Shown piece by piece: positions 1-9,065 of a DNA stretch of 64,000 bases (positions are counted from its first letter, which is position 1; each line of letters begins with the position of its first letter). The stretch lies in NCBI GenBank assembly GCA_963668655.2, contig CAXXPQ010000002.1, forward strand, positions 1,302,001-1,366,000. Reading direction: 5' to 3'. Origin of the DNA: G963668655 sp963668655 (GTDB lineage Bacteria; Myxococcota_A; SURF-8). Both the position numbers and the translations under genes were made by a program. Below the pieces are notes generated by a model. That model had not been told where the DNA came from and ran no database searches. It was given only the letters and a program-made list of their open reading frames with translations.

Positions 1-219
1 ACGCTGGTCGTCGAGGCGGTCAGGGGCGCGGCCGGAAGCGTGGGCGCGCCGTCTCTGGCCGAGCAGGATCGGGCGGAAGCGCGGCGTTTGCGCGAACAGG
101 CCGTGGAGCGCGGAAAAAAAGATGAAACCGTTACCCTTTTAAGGGAAGTTTTCGAAGGGGGCAAGGTCAAGGTGACCCCCCTGGCGGCCGCCCCCGGAGC
201 CGCCGGATCGAAACGCTGA
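1..219 (+). CDS. dnaX: DNA polymerase III subunit gamma/tau, C-terminal end (partial)
   Basis: The window opens inside an open frame (frame 1) that ends with TGA at 217-219, giving 72 visible residues. The last residues include the short motif FEGGKVKV, which resembles the tail of bacterial DnaX where a mostly helical, charged C-terminus ends in a glycine-containing strand. The stronger argument is context: dnaX-ybaB-recR is one of the most conserved gene orders in bacteria, and ybaB and recR follow directly. The N-terminal AAA clamp-loader domains lie outside the window. The call therefore rests mainly on synteny; the fragment alone would not be identifiable. Confidence 0.75.
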   Translation, partial: TLVVEAVRGAAGSVGAPSLAEQDRAEARRLREQAVERGKKDETVTLLREVFEGGKVKVTPLAAAPGAAGSKR

Positions 220-235
220 CAGGCAGGAGAAGTCC

Positions 236-550
236 ATGAAAGGAAACATGAACCAGTTGTTGAAACAGGTCCAGCAGATGCAGTCCAAGCTGACCAGCAT
301 GCAGGACAAGATGGCCGACGAAACCGCCGAGGGCCAGGCCGGAGGCGGCATGGTGAAAGCCACCGTGAACGGCAAGCAGGAGTTGTTGAAGGTGGAACTG
401 GAAAAGGACGTGGTGGACCCGGAAGACATCGAAATGCTTCAGGATCTCATCGTCGCCGCCGTCAACGCCGCCATGAAGAACATGCAGGACCGCATGAATT
501 CCGAAATGGGCAAGATCACCGGCGGCATGAAGATCCCGGGCATGTTCTAG
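236..550 (+). CDS. ybaB: YbaB/EbfC family nucleoid-associated protein
   Basis: A 104-residue protein of the normal family length. It starts with a methionine/glutamine-rich amphipathic helix (NQLLKQVQQMQ) and contains the conserved VKATVNGKQELLKVELE strand segment and the VVDPEDIEMLQDLI turn, both typical of the family. YbaB proteins are small dimeric DNA-binding proteins that coat the nucleoid and are usually co-transcribed with dnaX and recR, as here. The start at 236 has an AGGAGA Shine-Dalgarno just upstream; an in-frame ATG at 248 would drop only four residues. Only 7 bases separate it from recR. Confidence 0.95.
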   Translation: MKGNMNQLLKQVQQMQSKLTSMQDKMADETAEGQAGGGMVKATVNGKQELLKVELEKDVVDPEDIEMLQDLIVAAVNAAMKNMQDRMNSEMGKITGGMKIPGMF

Positions 551-557
551 CCCCTTC

Positions 558-1157
558 ATGAGCGCCTCCGATCCCATTTCACGCCTGGCGCTGGAACTGG
601 CCCGCCTGCCGGGCATCGGCCGCAAGTCCGCCATGCGGCTGACCTATTTCCTCCTGCGCAGCAAGGACGACCTGCCCGAGCGTCTGGCCGAGGCCATTCG
701 CTCCGCCCGTGCGGATCTGCTGTTCTGCGGCCGCTGCGGCAACATGGCCGGAGAGGATCCCTGCCCCGTCTGCCGGGACGCCCGGCGGGACGCGTCCACC
801 CTTTGCGTGGTGGAACAGGCCCCGGATCTTTTGGCCATCGAGGCCACCGGGGAGTATCGCGGACTCTACCACGTTCTCCAGGGGGCCATCTCGCCCTTGA
901 ACGGCGTGGGGCCGGAGGATCTGCGCATCCGCGAGCTGCTTCTGCGCATGGGCGAGGAAGAGGTGAACGAGGTCATCGTGGCCACCAATCCCACGGTGGA
1001 CGGCGAGGCCACGGCGCTGTATCTGCGAAAGATACTGGCTCCGTCCGGGGTGCGGGTCACGCGGCTGGCCTCCGGCATTCCCGTGGGCGGCGACCTGGAA
1101 TACCTGGACCGCGAGACCATCGGCAAGGCCCTGGCCGGTCGCCGGGAACTGACGTAG
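558..1157 (+). CDS. recR: Recombination mediator RecR
   Basis: RecR acts with RecO (and RecF) to load RecA onto SSB-coated single-stranded DNA in gap repair. The 199-residue product has the standard length and domain order: helix-hairpin-helix around residues 14-30 (LARLPGIGRKS), a C4 zinc finger with C57, C60, C69 and C72, then a Toprim domain from about residue 81 that includes the conserved HVLQGAISPLNG segment. All zinc ligands are present. It is the last gene of the dnaX-ybaB-recR operon; 5' overlap is absent and the gap to ybaB is 7 bases, suggesting coupled translation. Confidence 0.97.
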   Translation: MSASDPISRLALELARLPGIGRKSAMRLTYFLLRSKDDLPERLAEAIRSARADLLFCGRCGNMAGEDPCPVCRDARRDASTLCVVEQAPDLLAIEATGEYRGLYHVLQGAISPLNGVGPEDLRIRELLLRMGEEEVNEVIVATNPTVDGEATALYLRKILAPSGVRVTRLASGIPVGGDLEYLDRETIGKALAGRRELT

Positions 1158-1191
1158 AAGCGTCATCGAAACGACAAGACTTAAATTTAAA

Positions 1192-1213
1192 TCCGACAAA
1201 AACGGATGTCGGA
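1192..1213. repeat. Hairpin, CCGACA/TGTCGG type, copy 1
   Basis: TCCGACA (1192-1198) and TGTCGGA (1207-1213) form a 7-bp perfect stem with an 8-base A-rich loop. The same six-base arms recur at 1628-1649 on the other side of this non-coding stretch. There is no U-run after it on the plus strand; on the minus strand the loop reads as T-rich. The role is unknown. Confidence 0.5.
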
Positions 1214-1500
1214 ACCACGGTATCCGAGTCGCATCCCAAAAACGACCGCAAGTTCCCGATATCACGGGGTAATCCGCGAAAAAACGCGCCGTCCGGACGG
1301 ATGCCCCCAAACCGGCGATGCGAGAACGCGCCGGAATTCGGGCCGGAATCGTCGGAACCGCTGGATATCATGGAGGAATTCTCCTCTTCCGACCCTTCCC
1401 CTGATGCCAGCCCAAAAGGGCCTGAAAGCGCCCCCACGGGCGTGCGGTCCGGGCGCGCGCAAAAACGGCGGATTCCCTTGGAAGATCATGGGGTTGCACG

Positions 1501-1529
1501 CCAAAAAGCGTTCACCCGGACGGAACGCG
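1501..1529 (+). repeat. Dispersed REP-like inverted-repeat element, copy 1
   Basis: The element reads CCAAAAA followed by a 22-base core (1508-1529) with arms GCGTTC and GAACGC. The identical 22-base core is present at 44601-44622, and a 20-of-22 match to 1501-1522 lies on the minus strand at 44539-44560. An exact 22-base match 43 kb away is not expected by chance, so this is a dispersed palindromic repeat, similar in size and intergenic placement to REP elements. Confidence 0.7.
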
Positions 1530-1572
1530 AAAACGGAGCGAAAAACGGGAGGGTAAAAATCGACCTCCGGCC

Positions 1573-1602
1573 TTGACATATACGTATTAAATGTAGTATG
1601 AT
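1573..1602 (+). promoter_or_regulatory. Strong sigma70-type promoter of the ATPase gene
   Basis: TTGACA at 1573-1578 and TATGAT at 1597-1602 are separated by 18 bases inside an AT-rich patch. This is among the best promoter matches in the window. Transcription would start near 1609, only about 20 bases before a terminator-like hairpin and about 137 bases before the ATPase start codon. Confidence 0.7.
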
Positions 1603-1627
1603 TTTAAGTAGATCAGATACAATGGTT

Positions 1628-1657
1628 CCGACAAGAATTCGAGTGTCGGGCTCTTTT
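1628..1657 (+). terminator. Terminator-like leader hairpin (possible attenuator)
   Basis: CCGACA (1628-1633) pairs with TGTCGG (1644-1649) across a 10-base loop and is followed by GCTCTTTTTTG. The six-T tract gives it the form of a small intrinsic terminator placed about 20 bases after the predicted transcription start. It could truncate most transcripts to a ~50-base RNA or act as an attenuator. The stem is short, so efficiency is uncertain. Confidence 0.5.
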
Positions 1658-1694
1658 TTGTTGGTTCGAGTCTCCGACCCGGCATGACCTTGAA

Positions 1695-1715
1695 GAGCAG
1701 GTCTTCGACCTGCTC
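1695..1715 (+). promoter_or_regulatory. Leader hairpin upstream of the ATPase ribosome binding site
   Basis: GAGCAGGTC (1695-1703) and GACCTGCTC (1707-1715) form a perfect 9-bp stem with a TTC loop. It sits about 20 bases before the GGAG ribosome binding site (1737-1740). A stable stem here could protect the 5' end or modulate translation of the ATPase. Confidence 0.5.
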
Positions 1716-1745
1716 CAACGAAGGCTTGCTTTCTATGGAGTGGCT

Positions 1746-3008
1746 ATGGATATTATTGGGAAACTAAATAAGGCTTTTCACCCGTCGGAAGAAATAAAGG
1801 ATCCTCATTTTTTTGTTGGTAGAGGATATGAAATTAAAGCTTCATTAAAAGCCCTAAGGCTGCCTGGCTCCTTTATTTCAGTCTGGGGCAATCGAGGCAT
1901 TGGAAAAAGTTCTCTTTCCCGACAAATTGCCAATATTGCCTCCGGCAATGACACCCTACCAACTGCTCTTGGATTAAAGAATCTAATACCTCAGGGTGGA
2001 TTTAACTACCTGATCCACTATGTGTATTGTGATAGATCTACCGAAAACGTTGATCAACTATTGGACCGCATTATTTTTGGAGAAACAAATACTCCATCAT
2101 TGTTTAGTTACTTAAAAGAAGGAGATAAAAAACTTGAACGTTTCGAACGAACTAAGAAAGTAGGTGGAGGGTTTAAAGCCGTTGGTGTCGGTATCGAAGC
2201 GGGTGGAGAAGAAACGTCAACTTACAGTATTACACGTTCACAAAGTAATTTTCAGCAATTTAAGAATTTACTCGGAGCCATAAAACAGCAACATGCAAAG
2301 AAAAATGGGATTTTGATATTTATTGACGAATTTGATTTGCTAGTAAATAAAGATGGCTTTAGCTCGCTCGTTAAAACCTGTTCAGACGAATATGTCAAAT
2401 TTTGCGTTGCTGGTATATCATCTGATCTTAAAAAGTTATTGGGAGACCATGCCTCAATTACAAGGCAAATTCAAAGCATTAAATTGGATGCCATGCCTGC
2501 AGAAGAGCTAGCACTAATCATTGAAAAAGCAGAGAAGGAAATATATCCTATAATTTTTGAAAGCTCTGTAAAAGAAACCATTATCAAATCGAGTGAAGGT
2601 CTACCTTACTTTGTTCACCTATTGGGTTATGCAAGTGCTAGTGAAGCACATGATAACGGATCAGAACAGGTATTACCTGAACACCTCCAATCGGCTTTGG
2701 AATCCCTAAGACGAGGCACCTTAGCTCCTGTCTACGAAGAATTATACAATGCAGGGGTTAAGCATTCGAGTCAAAGAGAATTACTACTTAGAACATTTGC
2801 AGACAACCCAAACGAAGAGATTTGTACAACTGATGTCTACGATGTTGTAAAGGATTTGGGTACAACCAATCCATCCCAGCTAATGAAAGAACTAACTGCT
2901 CCCGATGGTCTTCCTCCTATACTTGTCCAAATTCGTGACCGATATTATAGATTCCAAGATCCAATCTTTCGAACCTATGTGAAAATTAGAAATTGGAAAT
3001 TCGATTAG
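1746..3008 (+). CDS. AAA/ORC-like P-loop ATPase, horizontally acquired
   Basis: A 420-residue soluble protein. A Walker A motif GNRGIGKSS lies at residues 48-56 and a Walker B motif ending IDEFD at about 189-197, the arrangement seen in Cdc6/Orc1-like and related STAND/AAA ATPases. The C-terminal ~150 residues look winged-helix-like and are not assignable further. The ATG at 1746 is chosen because GGAG at 1737-1740 is correctly spaced; a GTG at 1740 would overlap that site. The gene is far more AT-rich than its neighbours (lysine, isoleucine and asparagine codons ending in A/T) and stands alone, which points to horizontal transfer. Such orphan ATPases occur in defence islands and as replication initiator-like proteins, but no partner gene is present here, so the role is not known. 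Confidence 0.8.
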   Translation: MDIIGKLNKAFHPSEEIKDPHFFVGRGYEIKASLKALRLPGSFISVWGNRGIGKSSLSRQIANIASGNDTLPTALGLKNLIPQGGFNYLIHYVYCDRSTENVDQLLDRIIFGETNTPSLFSYLKEGDKKLERFERTKKVGGGFKAVGVGIEAGGEETSTYSITRSQSNFQQFKNLLGAIKQQHAKKNGILIFIDEFDLLVNKDGFSSLVKTCSDEYVKFCVAGISSDLKKLLGDHASITRQIQSIKLDAMPAEELALIIEKAEKEIYPIIFESSVKETIIKSSEGLPYFVHLLGYASASEAHDNGSEQVLPEHLQSALESLRRGTLAPVYEELYNAGVKHSSQRELLLRTFADNPNEEICTTDVYDVVKDLGTTNPSQLMKELTAPDGLPPILVQIRDRYYRFQDPIFRTYVKIRNWKFD

Positions 3009-3049
3009 TGACGTAGGATGAGCAATTGTTTTGCCCATTATTACCTTTA

Positions 3050-3078
3050 TTGACCAGTTATTTGTGTCGGATTAGGAT
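3050..3078 (+). promoter_or_regulatory. Promoter upstream of the isochorismatase-family gene
   Basis: TTGACC (3050-3055), 17-base spacer, TAGGAT (3073-3078). The -10 box lies inside a perfect inverted repeat (3066-3088), so the promoter could be operator-controlled. The leader to the 3277 start codon would be about 190 bases. Confidence 0.5.
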
Positions 3079-3098
3079 TTAATCCGACCTGCGTTTTT
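3066..3098 (+). terminator. Hairpin with T-run: terminator of the ATPase gene and/or operator
   Basis: GTCGGATTA (3066-3074) and TAATCCGAC (3080-3088) form a perfect 9-bp stem with a 5-base loop, followed after five bases by TTTTT (3094-3098). It can end transcription of the AT-rich ATPase gene 58 bases downstream of its stop. The same palindrome overlaps a good -10 element, so a protein-binding role is equally possible. Confidence 0.55.
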
Positions 3099-3276
3099 CC
3101 CGAATCAGGAAACCGTCTCGTTCCACATCTCCAAATCTTCCCCCCTTCCTCTTCAATTGACGTGCGGGCTGCGGCGTGATAAAGAGATGCAGACAAAGTA
3201 AATTGCCGGAGGTTCGGAGCCGAACGGGCTCGTCCGTCCGAAACCCGATGAATTTCGCGCAGAAAGCGAGGACGCC

Positions 3277-3849
3277 GTGACCCTCGAACATCGTCATCCC
3301 CAGTTTCTTTTCGCCGCCGAAACCCAACTGGTGGTCATCGACATCCAGGAAAAGCTCTTCGCCGCCATGGCCGAGCGCGGCCGGGAAAACCTGCTGAAAA
3401 ACACGCCCATTCTGCTGGCCGCCGCCGAGGAACTGGGCCTGCCCGTCACCGTAACCGAACAGTATCCCAAGGGTTTGGGGGCCACCATTCCCGAACTGCA
3501 AGAGACGATCGACGGCCTGCCCGTCTTCGAGAAGCTGGACTTCGCCGCCACGGAAGCGGCCGATTTCGTCCGCCATCTGCAAGCCAACGGGCGGCGGCAG
3601 GTGCTGCTTTGCGGCATGGAGACGCACATCTGCGTCTATCAGACCGCTCTGGGGCTGCGGCAACTGGGCTTCGACGTGCATCTGGCGGCGGACGCGCTGG
3701 CCTCCCGCACCGAGGACAATTACGACATCGGCCTGAACCTCATGCTCCAGGCCGGGTGCAGCGTCACCAGCACGGAAACGGCGTTGTTTCAATGGCTCGA
3801 ACGCGCGGGCGGCGCGTCCTTCAAGAAACTTCAGAAGCTTATCATCTGA
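3277..3849 (+). CDS. Isochorismatase-family cysteine hydrolase
   Basis: A 190-residue protein with the family's catalytic triad visible: D22 in VVIDIQEKL, K86 in VFEKLDF and the nucleophile C119 in METHICV. The family includes nicotinamidases, isochorismatases, ureidoacrylate hydrolases and YcaC-type hydrolases; the sequence does not fix the substrate. The length and the EQYPKGLG segment match the YcaC-like group, which usually lacks siderophore pathway partners. The start is GTG at 3277 with GCGAGGA upstream. A gap of 35 bases leads to apt, so the two may share a transcript. An ordinary cytosolic housekeeping or scavenging hydrolase is the safest reading. Confidence 0.85.
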   Translation: MTLEHRHPQFLFAAETQLVVIDIQEKLFAAMAERGRENLLKNTPILLAAAEELGLPVTVTEQYPKGLGATIPELQETIDGLPVFEKLDFAATEAADFVRHLQANGRRQVLLCGMETHICVYQTALGLRQLGFDVHLAADALASRTEDNYDIGLNLMLQAGCSVTSTETALFQWLERAGGASFKKLQKLII

Positions 3850-3884
3850 TCCGTAATATCCACCCCTTAGCGAGGATCGCGACC

Positions 3885-4412
3885 ATGGACCTGAAAACGT
3901 ATATCCGCACCATCCCCGACTGGCCCAAACCCGGCATTCAGTTTCGGGACATCACCACGCTGCTCATCGATCCCGAGGGCTTCCGCAAAACCATGGACGC
4001 CCTTCTGGAGCACTACCGCGTGCTGGACTTCGACAAGATCGTGGCCATCGAAAGCCGCGGGTTTCTCTTCGGCGCGGTGCTGGCGCGGGAACTGAAAAAG
4101 CCCCTGGTGCTGGCGCGCAAACCCGGCAAGCTGCCCGGCGAGACGGCCGAGGAGGAATACCAGCTCGAATACGGCACGGACCGCGTTCAGATCCACGTGG
4201 ACGCGCTTTCGAAGGGCGACCGCGTGCTGGTGATGGACGATCTTCTCGCCACGGGCGGCACCGCCCATGCCGTCTCCCGGCTCTGCCGAAAGCTCGGCGC
4301 GATCGTGGTGGAAGCCGGCTTCGTCATCAACCTGCCGGACATCGGCGGCGGCGCGCGCCTGAAAGAGGCCGGGATCGACGCCTTCTGGCTGGTGGAGTTC
4401 GAGGGCGACTGA
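3885..4412 (+). CDS. apt: Adenine phosphoribosyltransferase
   Basis: Converts adenine and PRPP to AMP in purine salvage. The 175-residue product has the normal length; the PRPP-binding loop VLVMDDLLATGGTA is at residues 114-127 and the segment PGIQFRDIT at 16-24 is typical of Apt N-termini. The conserved ESRGF segment lies at 56-60 and the KPGKLPG loop at 79-85. A longer in-frame upstream extension exists but overlaps the previous gene and has no family similarity, so ATG 3885 is taken, preceded by GCGAGGA. Confidence 0.97.
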   Translation: MDLKTYIRTIPDWPKPGIQFRDITTLLIDPEGFRKTMDALLEHYRVLDFDKIVAIESRGFLFGAVLARELKKPLVLARKPGKLPGETAEEEYQLEYGTDRVQIHVDALSKGDRVLVMDDLLATGGTAHAVSRLCRKLGAIVVEAGFVINLPDIGGGARLKEAGIDAFWLVEFEGD

Positions 4413-4473
4413 GCCGCCGCCTTTCGGAAATCTCCATACGGACAAAACGCCCTCCGCCGACGAAGGAGCCCGC

Positions 4474-6534
4474 ATGCGCCCCAGGGGTCGGAAAACAGCG
4501 ATCTTTTCCAGACGCTTCCGGGCGTGGGCGCGGGTCGTCTTTTTGTGTCTGGGCCTGTTTTCCCTCCTTTCGGAAACCGCCTTTCCGGCTCCCGCGCCGG
4601 GGGAAATCGAATACGTTCTGCCGCCGGAGGCCCGGGCGACGATCGAACGGGCCGTGGCCCCGCCCTTTCCCGAACCCTGCGGCGAAAAGCTTTCCGGCGC
4701 GGCCATTCAGGCAGACCGCGTGCGGCTGGACTTCGGAGAAAAGCCGTCTTTTTCCATGGAGTTGCGCCATCCGAACACGAAGCTTGCGGGCCGGACCGCC
4801 GGGCCGTTTCTCGTCCGCGATCCCACGGGCGTCTGTCCCGAGGCCCTGCCCCTGCTGGCCGAAACGCTGCGAAAGCGCCGCCCGGCCGACCCATGGAAAC
4901 GCCTTTCCCCGCCGCCTTCGCGAACCGATCCGGAAGGCAAGACGCATCCCCAGGCTCCCCGGGGGCTGTCGGAACGCTCGCCCTTGTCTCTGGCCCTGGG
5001 AGCGTTCGTGCTTGCGCTGCTGGCCGCGGCTTTCGGGTTTTTCCTCTGCGAAGCCCGGCGGTTTTTTCGGGAGAGCACGACACAAGCCTTCGGATTCGCG
5101 GGACTTTTCGTCCTCGCCCTCGCGGCGCGGATCCTGGCCGGAAACCGGATTTTCAATTGGTACAGCCTGACGGACGGTTCGCTCGCGGGATACGACCTGC
5201 ACGGTTTCGCCCCGGCGGCGGAAGGACTGGCCGGGCTTTTCTCCGCGATTCTGCCCGTTTCCACGGCGGTCTTTCCCTTCGTCTGTGGAGTGATGATCCT
5301 GGCCGGAGCGCTCTCGGCCCCGTTTTCCGCGCTTCTGGCCTTTCGACTTCGCCTGCCGGAAGAATCCCCCCTGACCGGCTGGGCGCTGGGGGGAATCGTG
5401 GCCCTGTGGCCGAGGCTCGTGGAACTGGGCGCGAGCGACGCCCAGCATGCCTTGGCGCTGCTCTTCTGGCTGGTCGGGGCGCTCTTCTGGGCCGAGGGAC
5501 AAAAGGGCCGCCGGACGCAGGTCGCCCCGGCCGCGGCCTTCGCGTTCGGCGTCGTGTTGTTGCGCGTGGAAACCGTGCCCTGGCTTTTGGCCTGGCCGCT
5601 GTTTTTCCCGCCGCAAGAGCGCCGCGTCCGCTTCTCTCCCCTGATTCTGGGCCTTCCCGCCGCCCTGGGCCTTTCACGGCTTTTTCACGCCTCGGATTCC
5701 GGAATCGAGTTTCATTTCAAGAACTTCCTTCTGGCCTCCCAGGATCTGTGGCTGACGTTTTCCTCCACCGAAGCGGGACAATGGACCCTGGCCGCTCTGA
5801 GCCTCGTGGGTCTGCTGCTTCTTCCGGCGGCGGATTTTCGCCGGGGAGGGCGCATCCTGGCGGTCCTGGCGGCGCTTTCGCTGCCCGCGCTGCTTTCGGC
5901 CATGAGCCCCAACCAGCCGCTCGTGCTGCGCTATTTTCTGGCGCTTCTCTGGGTGGATCTGTGGCTTTCCGCCCGGGGGCTTTCCGAACTCGTCCGGCCG
6001 CTGAAACGGGAAAAAATCGTGCTTCCGGGTCTGTTTCTCGTTCTTTGCCTGGGCGCGGCGGCCGAATGGGGACCGGTCTTCCATGCGGACAACCGGCCCG
6101 CCTTTCGCGCCGAGTTCGACTTCCTGCGAACATCCCTGGCGGAAGTTCCCGAAAACACGACGGTTTGCATGCTCGATCCCGGCGGAATCCACCTCTGGCC
6201 GGGCCGCCACGAGGACTTCGATACCTCTTTTTCCCCCCGCACGAACCAGGGGCGCTATATGGGAACCGCCGCCCGTTTCCGGGTGCTGAAAGACCGCCGG
6301 GAGGACGACTCAAGTTGCGACTATTATTACGAATCCAGCGCATGCCGCCTGCTTCCGGACGGCCTGCCCGATCCCGTGGCGGCCGATATCCGCCGTTTCC
6401 GGGAAGAATGCGACTTCTGGAGACGACGCCTGGACGGTCCCGCCGTGGCGGAACGAAGCGTTCCGGCGGCAAGTTGGAATCTGCCCTTCGAAACCTCCCG
6501 GATTTCCTTGCGTCTTTCGCAAGCGGCCCGCTGA
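4474..6534 (+). CDS. Large polytopic membrane protein, GT-C glycosyltransferase-like
   Basis: A 686-residue protein. An N-terminal hydrophobic segment (about residues 15-35) could be a signal peptide or anchor, followed by a ~130-residue soluble region, then about ten hydrophobic helices (roughly residues 170-540) and a C-terminal extracytoplasmic-looking domain. This layout resembles GT-C glycosyltransferases such as PMT/ArnT-like proteins, but I see no clear catalytic acidic loop motif, so the enzyme activity is inference. The start ATG at 4474 is preceded by GAAGGAG. It lies 61 bases after apt. A second long open frame on the same strand in another phase (4524-6929) was rejected because it lacks membrane helices and has proline/arginine-rich shadow composition. 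Confidence 0.6.
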   Translation: MRPRGRKTAIFSRRFRAWARVVFLCLGLFSLLSETAFPAPAPGEIEYVLPPEARATIERAVAPPFPEPCGEKLSGAAIQADRVRLDFGEKPSFSMELRHPNTKLAGRTAGPFLVRDPTGVCPEALPLLAETLRKRRPADPWKRLSPPPSRTDPEGKTHPQAPRGLSERSPLSLALGAFVLALLAAAFGFFLCEARRFFRESTTQAFGFAGLFVLALAARILAGNRIFNWYSLTDGSLAGYDLHGFAPAAEGLAGLFSAILPVSTAVFPFVCGVMILAGALSAPFSALLAFRLRLPEESPLTGWALGGIVALWPRLVELGASDAQHALALLFWLVGALFWAEGQKGRRTQVAPAAAFAFGVVLLRVETVPWLLAWPLFFPPQERRVRFSPLILGLPAALGLSRLFHASDSGIEFHFKNFLLASQDLWLTFSSTEAGQWTLAALSLVGLLLLPAADFRRGGRILAVLAALSLPALLSAMSPNQPLVLRYFLALLWVDLWLSARGLSELVRPLKREKIVLPGLFLVLCLGAAAEWGPVFHADNRPAFRAEFDFLRTSLAEVPENTTVCMLDPGGIHLWPGRHEDFDTSFSPRTNQGRYMGTAARFRVLKDRREDDSSCDYYYESSACRLLPDGLPDPVAADIRRFREECDFWRRRLDGPAVAERSVPAASWNLPFETSRISLRLSQAAR

Positions 6535-6658
6535 TCGTTGCGTTTTCGCCGCACCCGGCAGCTTTTGCCCACCCACCCGGGCACTTTTTTCCTAAAGATT
6601 CCCTCCGTTTCGGACGATTCTCTTCCACGGAAGAAACCGCGCCACCCGGGAGGTTCGC

Positions 6659-6871
6659 ATGTCCATCACATCCACCGTCCAGAGCGAACTCGGCGCCCGC
6701 CGGGCGTCTTTATCCATGCAGATTTCCACCGCCGTGGTGGGGAAAATGCTCGACGTGCAGAAGGAGATGGGCGCGTCGTTGCTGCAACTCATCGAAGAAA
6801 GCGCCCCCGCCGCCCCGCCGTCCGGGAATTTCGACCCGAAAAAGGGCGGTAACGTGGACCTGTACGCCTGA
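6659..6871 (+). CDS. YjfB-like small protein (putative motility protein family)
   Basis: A 70-residue protein. The central LSMQISTAVVGKMLD segment and the C-terminal GGNVDLYA resemble the YjfB family (PF14070 by recollection), small proteins of Bacillus and many motile bacteria whose members typically end in a G-x-N-I/V-D motif. The ATG follows GGGAGGTTCGC, a strong ribosome binding site. No flagellar genes are nearby, so co-operation with motility is not shown here. It sits just upstream of the rpsA promoter. The family assignment is moderately confident; the function is unproven even in the family. Confidence 0.6.
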   Translation: MSITSTVQSELGARRASLSMQISTAVVGKMLDVQKEMGASLLQLIEESAPAAPPSGNFDPKKGGNVDLYA

Positions 6872-6950
6872 ACCGCCCGCGCCGCCGCCGAATCCCGCCC
6901 GGAGGGACCGGGGGTGGCGAAATTATTAATCCATCCGCTCCAAAAAACTT

Positions 6951-6979
6951 TTGACATCTCGTTGAAAAGACAGTAAAGT
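6951..6979 (+). promoter_or_regulatory. rpsA promoter
   Basis: TTGACA (6951-6956), 17-base spacer, TAAAGT (6974-6979). A perfect -35 box and consensus spacing fit the high expression expected for ribosomal protein S1. The untranslated leader would be about 90 bases, ending at the ATG at 7077. Confidence 0.7.
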
Positions 6980-7076
6980 TTCGCCCCTGTTGGAATGGGT
7001 TTCCGCCGCACCGGTCTGCTCCCCCGTCGGCGGGAATCATTAATCGCATCGGGAGCGAAAAGCGAATGTTAACCCT

Positions 7077-8960
<1,884 letters not shown>

Positions 8961-8998
8961 GCCTTCCCGCTGCATTCTTCACGGAAATAAGAAAACGG

Positions 8999-9037
8999 GC
9001 GACCGGCGGAACCATCCTTTCGCCGGCCGCCTTTTTC
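8999..9037 (+). terminator. Intrinsic terminator of rpsA
   Basis: A GC-rich stem with the core arms CCGGCG and CGCCGG, extended by further pairs, is followed directly by CCTTTTT about 70 bases before the next gene. Boundaries are accurate to a base or two. Confidence 0.75.
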
Positions 9038-9065
9038 ATTTGTAACGCAAAGGAACACACGCCCC

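Larger units (their letters stand above)
1158..1572. other. Non-coding region downstream of recR
   Basis: No convincing gene is visible here. Open frames exist on both strands but have arginine/proline-rich shadow composition and no ribosome binding sites. The stretch contains a 7-bp hairpin (TCCGACA at 1192-1198, TGTCGGA at 1207-1213) shortly after the recR stop, without a U-run on the plus strand, and one copy of a dispersed inverted-repeat element (1501-1529). Confidence 0.5.

Noticed and set aside
1655..1690. tRNA-like 3' end (GGTTCGAGTC followed by CCCGGCA)
   Set aside because: The T-stem does not pair properly and there is no matching acceptor strand or cloverleaf upstream. It could be a remnant of an attachment site, but there is not enough to annotate a tRNA.
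4524..6929. Alternative long plus-strand frame overlapping the membrane protein gene
   Set aside because: It lacks hydrophobic helices and has shadow composition, while the 4474-6534 frame has a consistent signal/helix layout and ribosome site.
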